Shown: positions 13,017 through 25,000 of the stretch, piece by piece
Layout: each line of letters starts with the position of its first letter
Numbering within the stretch: the first letter of the stretch is position 1
Assembly: GCF_901709675.1 (NCBI RefSeq)
Contig: NC_051094.1
Span: 9,480,501-9,544,500, forward strand
Reading direction: 5' to 3'
DNA from: Syngnathus acus
Lineage: Eukaryota > Chordata > Actinopteri > Syngnathiformes > Syngnathidae
Length of the DNA: 64,000 nucleotides
Position numbers and translations under genes: made by a program
The notes under the pieces: generated by a model
Told to the model about the DNA's origin: nothing
Seen by the model: the letters and a program-made list of their open reading frames with translations, nothing else
The model's database searches: none

Positions 13017-16000
13017 CTGCGAAGACACACAAGGGCAGTCGGACGGTCGATGAGGGAAAGGTTTGCAATTAAATGTCACGCACGGGTAGAAGGAGCGCCA
13101 CTTACCGTTTGCCACTCGGACGAATTTCGACAAACATCGTCCGGCAAAGACGCAAACTGGCCAGGAAAAAGCTCAGAAAGTTTCACGACATCTTCCCAGG
13201 AAGAATCGGGAAGCCAGTTACAAGTCTTTTGGCGCGAAGTCTTTTCCAGGGACAGATTACCTTTGCACAAGACAAAGACGGTCTGCCGTGAGTGCAAACG
13301 CTCACAACCTCCGAGGAGTTTCGTTCAAGTCGGTCCACCTTTGATGAAGAATTCCAGTTCCTCCTGGGGCACTCGATCTTCCGCCTGCTCAATCTTGATG
13401 GTCATGTTGAACGAGAAGAGAAGCTTGTGTTTCTCAAACAGACCTGTGAACAAACAAAAGCATCTCCGATTATACTGTGAAACTGGAAAAGAAAGTCATA
13501 TGTTTGGAAGATGTGGCTCACCTGTGCAGCCGTAATTATAAACGTTATAGGTCAGACTGTTCCTGATGTTTTTCAGTCTTTCTGGCAGGGCTGTATTCGG
13601 TGGCGACTTACGCAGGGAAAAGTCAAACACTTCCAGATACGAGGCCAGAGAATACTGGTACATGCTGTTTACCAGAGCCATTTCCGTCAAAGCGAAGAAC
13701 AAAATGGCCCCGCGCTTGGCAGCCGGTCGGTAGCCGTTTCGGAGCACATCGATGTCCACTGATGTTGTCACAGCCAACTTGAGTTTCTCAAATACCTGAC
13801 CATCACACGGTCGGAAAGTCAAACACGACGGCAAACATATCAAAGCGTCTTTCTCTGGGCAAACTGACCTCGCTGGATTTGGACTTGGTTTCTCCTCAAG
13901 GTGGAGACCAGCTCCGTGTTGTCCAACATGTTTCCCCGTGGACGTGGCCAGCTCCCTGAGCAGGGTGGCTCACCGAGGTTCTTCAGCAGCTTCTTTGTTG
14001 CGCTCGTCTCTTGGATCAGAAACTCACGCTGCTCTTCCAGTCCTTCTTCTCGAAGCCCATGGAGGACACTGAGCAACTGGTCCTCCAGGCCCTTCAGGGT
14101 CACTGCAGGTCAATTCAAGTCTCAGCCTGGGCCAGAATGCGCACCAAAAGGGAGGTTGTCAAACGGAGCGCTCTTACCGGTATAATTAATAACCATGGCT
14201 TTTCCAAAGACAGACGGAGAAAATTTGGGGGTTTCCCAGCTTGTTGTTGAGGTAAAGTCTGAAGTTGGATCATAGTCCACTCTTTGTCACCCAGCATGAC
14301 CAACTGCTGCCCTCCGCTCCTTTCAGGTTCCTCTCAAGGACATTGTCAATCACAGGGTCAATGTACTCATCCACATCTTGGAATAGGAACGGGAATCCAT
14401 ATTTGATGGCCATCTCCAGATGTTTCAGGAAGTCTGGATCGTTGTAAGGACGAGATCTGTGAACAAAAGGAGGTCGCCGTTTGGGGGAATGCTCTAGGAT
14501 TTTGTTCAAAGAGCTATTCTGAAATTGTAAACAGTGACAATGCATCACACGAAACCATAATGGAATTTTTGGACCTTGAGATTATTGCTGGCCTCCTTCT
14601 TCTTGATCCAGTTGAGGGCTTGCTGTTGTCGGGTCGATGCACATGGGGAATCGGCTGCCTCTCGTCGTGAGGATTCCATTCTGCACCGACAGTTCGTCCG
14701 GGGGGCAAGCCCTCCGACCCCCACCTGTAAATTCCCGACGTTGAGCCCAAACGAAGACGACGGCGGGTCGTTCTCGGCAACGTTCTGACCTGCTGATCTC
14801 CACCTCGTCCGTGAGTAAGTTGTCCACTTTAAAAGGTTCGTCAAGGGGAGGCCTCTCTCCTTGACGTCATTAACCAGGTTTCATACACCCATCAGATTCC
14901 TGAAGTCCCCAGCTGAAGGCTCCCTCGTAGCTCAGGAAGCCAGCCGAGAGGAGGCAGTCTCCGAGGAGACGCACGCGCCGCTGCTTCAACCCCTCTAAAT
15001 CTTGTGTCCACCTAAAAACGGAAACCAAATTGGCATCTCTTTTGGAGTGCTGTTCAGCACTTCCACGGCCATCTCACCTCACATTCTCAGAGCTCAAGCC
15101 CGAGATGAGTTTGTCGGCAGCTATCAGTCTTCTCTCCATGAGTTCGGCCTCCTCTTGCAGTTTCTGTTTCTCCGCAATAGCGGTTTGATATTTGTCGCCG
15201 AGAGCCTTCAACTCTCTCTGGATATCAGTGAGCTCACTTTGAATGGTCTCCAACTCTTTCTTACTCTGAAAGAAATTTCTTTCGAGACGGGCCACCTGCA
15301 AAATACGAGTCACATTACTGTTCATTCTGTAAATCTAATTCGCTGACCTGATTTTACGTTACTTTGTCCCTTTTCGGTTTGATCTCTCGGGCGACTTCGC
15401 AGTAACCGACGACAGCCTCCACAATTTGTACATTCCTGAACCTGCTTTGCTGATGCCCTGCATTTCTTCAAGGCTGGTCCCGAGGGCCTTCAAGAAGCCT
15501 ATGAAGCAAAGCGCACAAGCAAGTCACTGTAGCGGACTGCATGGTGAGCAATGCAAATTTGACCATGATGAATTTCATTGATTATTGCCTCCTAATTGAT
15601 CAGGAAGTTGACCTACCTTTGACAGTCTTGACCTGGTTGGGACCGATTGCATCACAGTCCATCTCCATCAGTGAACGCAGAAAGGCAGGATCTGACATCA
15701 TCGCCTTGGCGGCTTGCCAGCTAATTTCCTTTTTCTTACACAGCACCAGGATGCACTCACACACCACCTGGACCTGCTTGGGCGGCCTTTGCAAAGGATC
15801 TAAACACGAAGGAACGGAGCGAACGGCAGGATGGACACGCCAATCAAACTTCAATCCAATAAAATGAATGTACCTAGACCAATTTTGTTGGACAAGTCAA
15901 CCTGCCAGACTTTACCTGATCTCAGTGACGTCAGATTTATCGAGGTCTTGCAAGGCAATGCGAGCGGCTTCTAATGCCGGCAGAGCTTCAGCCAGGGATG

Positions 16001-19000
16001 TTTCTGCTTCTGCCTTTTCGACAGCAATCACTTTGTTTTGCTCTTCAATCTCTGTGGCTTTCTCTTCGGCCAGTGTCTTTTTCTCCTCGGCTAAAAGGGA
16101 AAGTTTATATTTACCAGCGGTACGCTAGCAGTACGTTATGTTTTTTTTCAGCCAGGACAATATCATTGAAACTTTGCAGGTTTTCACTGACCCACAGTGG
16201 TGTTGGAGGCAATCTCTATCAGCATGGTCTCACAGGCTGTGGACTTTTCCGCGAGAACCACCTTCTGCTCTGCCAGTTTGATGTTCAGCTCATCCAGTTG
16301 CACGCTGGCTTCCTTCAGCTTATCCAAGCCTCCTTCGAGACGTTTGCACTGCGCTGGAACACATCACTGATTGTCACATTCCCACTGCAAATTGAACTAT
16401 TCTATTATTTCCCATCCTCATACCAAGAATATACTGATCCTTTTCCTTCAGCAGGCTAGCATATGTGCTTATGAAGTCCAAGTAGTTCTTCGGGGTGACA
16501 TAGTTAGAACGTCGAAGTTTTTGCAGGAACAGAATGCTGTAGTCGCCAACCGATTTATGAACCATGCAGACATGCTCGATAACAGCTTGAGCGTGTTCTT
16601 TAGGAATCATTTCACTTTCACCTGTACGAATAACAAAGCACAACATTCCAGTTGCAATATTATATTCAGCCAAACATCACATCACAAGCTGTGGAAGTTT
16701 TGTTTGATATTTCATTTGTATTGACTAATTAGGGCGATTAACAAAACCAGCACAAACCTCATGATGAACGCCTGAAACTGATTATGTTGTAAATCATGTC
16801 AGTAGTTGGAATGAGATAAACTCGAATGGCATAAAACTAAGGACATCAATTGAGTCAGGAGCTGAATGTTATCTTTCTGAGACACAGATTCCAAAAATAT
16901 GTTCACTACAAACCTAGGAAAAACTCAGCTACAGCACGCAATGCCTGGGGAGGCCATGGTAAGATCCAGTCAATCACAGTGTTGTTCATCAGTCCTGAAA
17001 AAAGAAAAAAGAAAAATGTAATTATTAATGACGTTAAAAAAACAATATTTTTCTGTTTTACCTGGAAAGTTTCTGCAGGTGTTCTCAGGGTATCTCCCAC
17101 AGGAGAACATCCCTAAAACAATGTGTAGGTTGCTGGCACTTTTATTAACAAAATACTGCCACACACTGTCTTTAGAAGGACCAGATCCATCATGAGGGCT
17201 TCTTCGCGAAGCTGGTGAGAATCGCTTCTTTCTCATCATCGGGAACAACGCAAGGAACAATACCTACCAGAAGAAAAGTTATATTATCAAATAACTAAAT
17301 CATTAAATATAAAATATTAAGAGGCTACAGTATGTCCAACCTGACGTAAGCATGTTGTTGATGAGCTCCAAAAAACCTTCCTCAGCAACCATGAAGCATC
17401 AGTGAAGAGAAACACGGTCTTCTTATTTTCAATGCCAAGTTTCAGATACAATGTTTTTCAATTCTTCATGAAAGTTTTGACTCCGAATATCCTCGGCTGA
17501 GTGTTATCTCAAACACCTAATAAGTCATCAATGACAAAAAAAAGGCTGCTATTAGAATTTAAAGTCATGATTCTCACATACAAACCCCTGTTCGAATGAA
17601 TTTGGGGACATTGTGTAAAACGTAAATAAAACAGAATACAATGCTTTGCAAATCTTCTTCAATCAATACTCAATTCGATACAAAGACAAGATATTTTATG
17701 TTCAAGCTGTACTTCGTTTTTTTCCCCCCTCTAAATATTCTCTCAATTTGATTTTGATGCCCACAACGCATTCCAAAAAGCTAGGAATTCAGTTTGTTTA
17801 TCACTGTTATATCACCTTTCCTTTTAACAACAAACCCAATAAAGTTTTTTTCATTTTGAACATTAAATGTCTTTATAGTTGTAGTAATCAATTGACTAGC
17901 GGTTGAAAAGGATTATCAAATCATTACACCTATTTACATTTTACACAACCTGATGGAAACTGAAGTTTGCAGACCCTTGATATAATTTATTTTGGCGACA
18001 CGTTTGAGAGCCATAAACGATGAGATGCGATTTATTTTCAACATGTATATTTGTTTTACAACCTCGCAGTCAGCAGCGAAGGCAGCACGCTTGGTGATGG
18101 GACTGCTGGCCCGAGCCTCCCACACCTCACGCGCAGAGGCATGACCTCGATCGATGGGATGATTCGGTGCACGCGGGTCAGATGTTCCAAAGCGTCACTA
18201 GAACAGCACCAGATTCATCCTGAGCTTCTATCATTATATTCCTCTAGGAATCTCCTGCAGAATAACAAAATTGGTCTTTTTGACGATCCAATTTCAAACC
18301 ATAAAACAACATGGTCACTGATAACAACATCATTCTACCTGAAATAGTGCTTTACAAGCTTCATAATCCAGCAATTCCTCATATACTCTTGATTCTGTAT
18401 TACCTAAGCGCTGCTCTGTAGTCTCCAAAAAGAATCGGGTCTCTCATAACATCTCCATGTTGGCCTTGAAATGCACCTAACTAAGTTCTTTATAAGAGCC
18501 TGAACCTGGGGAGGAAGGGGATCCACTGGTGTCATCAAATCTTGAAAGCAATATTAGTATAGTAAACAGAAAACTGAGTCCATACCATTTTTTTGTCTTT
18601 TTCATCAATGAGTCTATCGTGGAAAATTCTCAGACACTCGTTTCGCCAAACCCGTACAAATATAGAGACTGTTGAAAATCTGTTATGGTGAAATGAAGTC
18701 AAGCAAATATCAAGGACACAAATACAAAACACAATGTAATATCAAGATCATTAATTGACTTGATCATACCTGTCAGGCTGAGTGAGGGTCAGGCCATTGT
18801 AGACCCTCGATAGGTCTCGCAGGTTAAAGATGTAGTGAAACTTGTGGAGTCGGTGTGGAAGGTCTTTGACGAGGCCGTTGTACAGTTCCAGGGTGCAGAC
18901 GGTGATTTTATCACAAACTTTCTGTACTGCATCCTCAAAGTTCTGAAATATCAACCAAATAATGAGGACATGGCATGACTGAGGTGCATTAGACCTGCTG

Positions 19001-22000
19001 CAATCACCTGGTTGACCTTTAATAATGGGGCTAGATCAGGTGGAGAGACTCCATAGCAGGGAAAGGGATGCTGAAGACGCTGAAGAGTTAAAACGAGAGC
19101 GAGTGTCCACTCGTTCCTCCCACCTCCAGCTATCCCCATGGCTGCGACGAAGCCGAGGTCCTTGAGGGTTTTGTAGGTGAGCTCCTTCCCTCGGTCATAG
19201 ATGCCTCCTCTGTCCAATAAGAGCTTCAGCAGTGCAATTGGCTGCTGTGTGCCATAGCTATCCCACCTGAATAGAAGCATGAGATGGCGCTTCAAACCGT
19301 CAGGTTAAAGTACGATCGTACAAAGTAGATACCTTTGGCTATTCATGTCATCTATAAAGACCACAATCTTTTGCCCACTGGAGGACCGTATACATCTTTG
19401 GTCCTTTTCTCTATATTGGCCTCAAGGTTTTTCTGGAGGTCCATTGATGTTGTCCTGGACGAAAGGTTGATGGTCAAAGTAATCTGTTGGGAAATATTAT
19501 GCAAATCAGCTGGGGCAGTCATAAATGTTGCAATGACTGGATGGTGAACTCACGTTTTTTTCTTTGTTTTGGATCTTCAGAAAGTTTTGAATGGTGGCTG
19601 TTTTAGAGGTTCCCGGGTTGCCAACCAAAAGAACAGACCGCTTTATCTTCACCATCTGCTCCAGGATCCAGGTCGTTTTTGTGGTGTCCACCGTTGGGAC
19701 TGAGGCAAAGGCCAAACATTTGAGATGGAAACTGGGTGGTTTAAAATCACTTACAGTAAATTTTACATCATGGCCTTACCCAAAATATCAACAAATTTCA
19801 TATCATGATTATGAATGTATTTTGAGACGAGACAACTCCAGGGAAGCCACTTCTGCTGTGTTCCATCAAAATGAAAATCAAAGAGAGTGGGCAGGTACCC
19901 TGAATAAAAAATAGAAAAGATTAATCATCATCAACATTGACAATGGCTTTGATTCCGTGCAAAAACTAGTTTTCTTCTTGTTTGTAACTTGTTTAAAATA
20001 AGTTAATATCAATCCATAAAAAACATCCTCCAAATGTATCTCTTACCTGGGATCTCACCAGGTCCAGCCAATGTTTTTTCATCACTCACAGTAGTTAAGC
20101 AAGCAGTCCTTTTGATTAAGTCATCAAATTTCTCTCTTCCGTCATCCACCAATGTTGCCCCAAGAGAGCAGTACAGAGCTTCCAGGTAGTAAGACTCTAA
20201 CACGTCAGGACTCAAGTTCTCCGTTTCAAGTAGGGCATCAAGCATCATGCACAGCTGCGATACCTGAACAGATCAGCGACACAATATGAATCGCCGTCAC
20301 CTGACTGGATCACAAATGATGCCACCTTTCTTGCAAAAATCAGGCAACCAGGTCACACAAACCATATTAGGTCAGTCTGCGGGACAACAGTCTTCAGTTC
20401 TGTCCTTGTTTCCCATCCACGATACCTTCCACAATCATGTCCATCAAGATGTGGACGTACTTTTCAAAAAGATTATCAAGATCTTCTTGTTGCTAAAAAA
20501 CACACACACTAAAGGTAAAGAAATGACTCAAGTGTGAATGATACATTTCCAATAAAATGAGGGTGGTCTACTTTGATGGGTCTGTCTGTCAACCACTTTT
20601 GCCAATATGGGGTGTAGCGCAGATTTTTGGGGTCCACATAAACCATTCCACAGCGTGAGACGGTAGCAGGGGAAGCATACTGCAGATCTCCAACCTGGAA
20701 TCAATGTACGTTATTCACACGTATGTAGATCATACATGCGTGACTGCAGTAAATGACATACAAACCTCAAACAGCATGGCACAGTGACCTTGTAAACGAA
20801 TTCGTTCTCCGTTAGCCAGAGTGAGAAGCTTGTTGTCGTCCATCACTGAATTCATGTTCTCAACCCAAAGAGCATCCACATCCCCATCAAACAGAATATA
20901 TCTGTGAGTAATCGTGTGATCAATTGCAATTGAATTTATTTCAACACTTAGAGAGGAAGAGAGTTAGCGTTGGCCTTACCGCCTCTCTTGTTTGTCGGTG
21001 GGCTTGTTGATCTCACGGAAGATGTTGGATAAGACCCCATCCGTCCAGTCCCGAGTGTCTGGATCCAGAATACCATAAAGTTCAATGACACTCACAGCTT
21101 TGGGGTTCAGAGGGTATAATTTGGTGTGAAATCCCAATCTGGTGATGAGATCGGAGGACAACGTCACATAGGCGGTACAATACATGGCAGCAGTTTAAAA
21201 TGAGTTTGTCTGAAATAACACTGACTTGGTTTGAGCTTGACATAATGTGCTGATTACAACCGATTTGCCTCCCCCTGTTGGGCCCACTATCATAGTTGTG
21301 TGTCGTGTCATCATTGTTTCGTACATTTGCACCACTTTATCCACCTGAAAGCACAGACACCATGAAGGGTTTCCCAAGACTTAAACCGGAATTAGTTGTT
21401 GCACACAGTGGAAACCCGGGATTTAAATAATTAGACACTACGAACCTGGATGGGCAGCAAGACATATTTGTTGTCTTCCAGGTTTCCTTCCACAGCATCA
21501 TTGAAGTTGGGATAGCGAACACGAGGGCATTCCAGCCCTGGAAACAGGTCTGCGATCAGCCCAAGGAACAGAGGCACATCCTCAAATATAAACTTTGGAA
21601 GATTCATATCCCTCAGGGCTCGCATCAAGACCACATCCTGCAGAGAAAGGAGGGAACCTCTTCAAAAGGTGTCACCGCATAAAATGTGAAAAAACGAAAC
21701 AAAACAATGGCTTCAAGGAAACAGCATTAATGAAATCCTCTGGAGGTAGTTGCCATGCAGGAATCAAATGTGTCATAATATGATGATGATTGTACCTCAG
21801 TGATGTCTGGAGAGTCTCTCTTCAGTTCTCCGGCCATGACAAGGACAGATTTCAAAGCTCGCAGGCCAAAGTCATAATGAGACTGCTTGGACAGCTGCTC
21901 ACGAGCCAACTTGTACAGCACCGTCATCTTCTTTGCAAGGACCTGGATCAAACCACAGTGGAGAGAAAATGTGTTTGTCAACATTTTGGAGTGTTGTCTG

Positions 22001-25000
22001 AATGCAAATATCAATTGTGGCTCAAATGCTCGCCTTGGCCATCAGGAATCCCTCAGAAAACAGCATGATCTCACAAATCTGTTGCAAGTCGGGCACGATC
22101 ACCACCACAGGCCTGAAGAGCGCTTTGACTGATTCAGGCAGCTCCGTGCGCCCCGCATAGCCTGGGTTCATGGTGATGAAGATCCCGATTCGACTATCCA
22201 GGGTAATCTCGTGACCTTCAAACTGATTTCCAAAAGGATATGGTGGCGGTTAGCTACAGTTGAACGACGCAACAATATATAGCATTCAAAGACTTACATT
22301 GAATATTTTAAGATGCAAAATGAGAGCATTGCGGATGGTTTGGATTTGGGAAGAGATAACTGAAAGGACCGAGGCATCGATACGGTTGAATTCATCAAAG
22401 CAGCCCCAAGCTCCACATTGGGCCAGGCCGGAAAGGATCTTCCCCACAGCCTGCACAAGGAAGGGAATGGTTCACACACAAATGTCAAAGTGATCTGTGA
22501 AGGCAATGCAGTCGCTGCTTCTGATTGGCTACCATGTAGTCCATGCCTTCACCACAGTTGGTAACCACACAGAGCAGGCCCAAAGCTTTGGCAAGATCTT
22601 TGGTGGACTCTGTCTTTCCGGTGCCAGCTGGTCCGGCAGGAGCTCCACCCAGGAACATGGAGAGAGCCTTCACACAAATGTCAACAAGTCAACAACTGTG
22701 TGTTTTAACGTGTGTTAAGTCTTCCCAAACCTGTGTGATGGTGAGGTAGATCCGGTCTGTCAGAGGAGTTATAACCAACCGACCATTCAACCCCATGTAT
22801 TCGTAGCCGTAGCTGAAAGTCGCACTGCACTGACGCACGAGAAGATTGTCCTCTTCCTGGACCCAGTAGAATCTCAATTGGCTTTCCCACTCAAACTCCT
22901 TAGCATTTGTAATACTGCAGAGAAGACCACGACACTCAAGTTGGTCTTTACACGCAAGTGGATGATCGTTGTTAGCCCAAAATGAGCTGTACCTGTTCAA
23001 GACAAAGCTGTCTACATGTCTCTTGCGTGGACATCGATAATAAGGACGGTGTTGATCTTCTTTCTGTCATTTTTCTTCAAAGGCTGTGTGGAACATGTCA
23101 CCAGCTCATCAATCTGCTGGTGCATCTTTGTCGCATAGTTCTTTAGAGCGTATTTGTCTCCCTTTTTCAACTTGTTAAAAACATCCTCCACCTCCCACGT
23201 CCACCACACTTGATTTGTAGCCAGCACCACCATGCCCTGGAACAGCAACATCCAGTCCACCCTGAGGGACAAGCAGACTCGTGGTGGGTGGGAAAGGTTT
23301 TACTCGCAGTCGGGGTTATAAACACGCTGACACACACCTGCCTCTGTCCTCACAGTAGCGGAAGATTGCTTCCTTAGTGACGAGTCGATTCGTTCTTCTC
23401 ATCTCGTACAGAACTCCTGTCATCCACTCCTCCACCCTTCCTTTGACTGGGACGGCCTTTTGAAAGTCCATCACCTCACCCTCGGCGGACACCATAGCTC
23501 CCGCTGATATTTCCCCATTGCTTTCCGAGTCAAACCGGAGAGATGCGATGTTATCGTACATCTTGCGGAAGAAGGGAGAGGAAAGGTCGGAACATTTTAC
23601 ATTCTGTACCGGCTACTTTGAAGGACAATATCTGTCCACTGTTACCTTGATCATATGTTCCTGCACACATTCATGGTGACTACTCCCCAAAATGCTGAGC
23701 AGTTCATCGTCAGAGATGAAGAAGAAGCGAGGGAAAGCGTCCCGTTTAGAATCTAAGTAGTCGTTGAGACTCTTCTGACACCTCTCTAGATTCTCACTGA
23801 GGGTCTGCAGGTCCGTTAGCCGGTTTGGGACCAGGCAGCAGTGCTTAATGTTTGGGTTGCTCTGTGTTTCATTCATTATCTGCACAGCAAATAATATTAT
23901 ACAATTTATAGTTCAGTTATGAATTATATTCCTATTTGACCAACACTCACATCTTTGAACTTTTTGTCAATGATGTCAAATTTCTTGGCTTCCTGTGGTA
24001 ACTGTGAAGAAATATCACCACCAATGAATATGCTCTCCAAGTACATCCATTTCCTTTGTACCAGCAACCAAACCTGTGTAAAAAAAAAAAAATCTCATTC
24101 AATATTTTCAAATTTAGCTCAAGTGTTGAACGGGGCTTGACTTGTAACCTCTATGGTCTCGCTGATAAGAGACAGGTTCTTTTCCCATTTTTGAATGGTG
24201 CTCAAGAAAGGTCCAACAAAACGGCTCCCAGCCATGCTCTGCAAATTCATGGCGTCATTGTCCACAATCGACAGGATCTCATCTACCGCACCCAAGACAA
24301 AAGACTGCTGCTGGGTGCCTTTACTGTAAGGTTGTACGATGAATTTCATTTTTTCCCAGGTCTCCACCATCTCCTTTACACCCTTAGAAGCACACACAGA
24401 AATTCTTAGATATGTATTTGCGTCCACCTCAAATCCAGGATCATCTATCGAGAGAAGCGCTTACCTTTTCAATACCAAGCTCTTTTACAGCCGAAGTGAC
24501 AATATCATCAATGACATCGGCATATTTATGAAGATCCATGGCAAACATGTTCTCCAGAGTAAAGTTGCTTGTGTTCATCTCAAAGCTTGTGCCAGTCCTT
24601 TTCATCAACTCCTTCCAGTGTCTGGTGCAACCGAGTATAAAACCACAGAACTTCCATTTGTAGAAAAATGGAACAAGTTTCGAAAATCCAAATCTCTTAA
24701 ATGACCAGTTCATTTATGTTCTAATCTAAAAATATGTTCTAATCTAGAAAAATGAATATGGTCAAGTAAGGACACTGACCTTTCTCTGAGCGCTTCATTC
24801 TTCAGATCCAGCAAAAGAGGAAGAGAATCTGTGAATTCCTTCAATCTGCTGTCGACAAAGCAAGCCGCAGGCAGGGCTCGCACATCTTTGGGCAGCTTCC
24901 TCAAATCTTGGACAAATGATTCAATACCTCGCTGAAGCAAGTGGATATCTAAGTCCACCCACAAGGTCTGTGACCACTTGGTCTTTGCAATCTGAGAAAC

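Larger units (their letters stand above)
11048..23261 (-). pseudogene. Frame-disrupted motor-domain block of DNAH10 copy A
   Basis: Exon lengths compared with copy B, or with family reading frame where B is off the window, show net changes in exon 29 (-1), 40 (-2, two separate losses), 44 (-2), 45 (-2), 48 (-1), 49 (+3 with internal shifts), 50 (+4), 51 (-2), 56 (+1), 57 (-1), 60 (+2), 61 (-1), 62 (+4) and 71 (-1). Most events are single bases, often at short homopolymers, and several neighbouring gains and losses nearly cancel. The introns in the same stretch show the same kind of indels. Exons 30-39, 41-43, 46, 47, 52-55, 58, 59, 63-70 and 72-77 keep the expected length. The AAA1 and AAA2 P-loops (exons 31 and 36) are intact as sequence. 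The pattern fits unpolished long-read sequence better than neutral decay, but the window alone cannot decide. Confidence 0.7.

Noticed and set aside
12828-13535. Long plus-strand open frame of 235 codons opposite DNAH10 copy A
   Set aside because: It lies antisense to conserved dynein exons and crosses their introns. Its composition is that of a shadow frame and it shows no domain.
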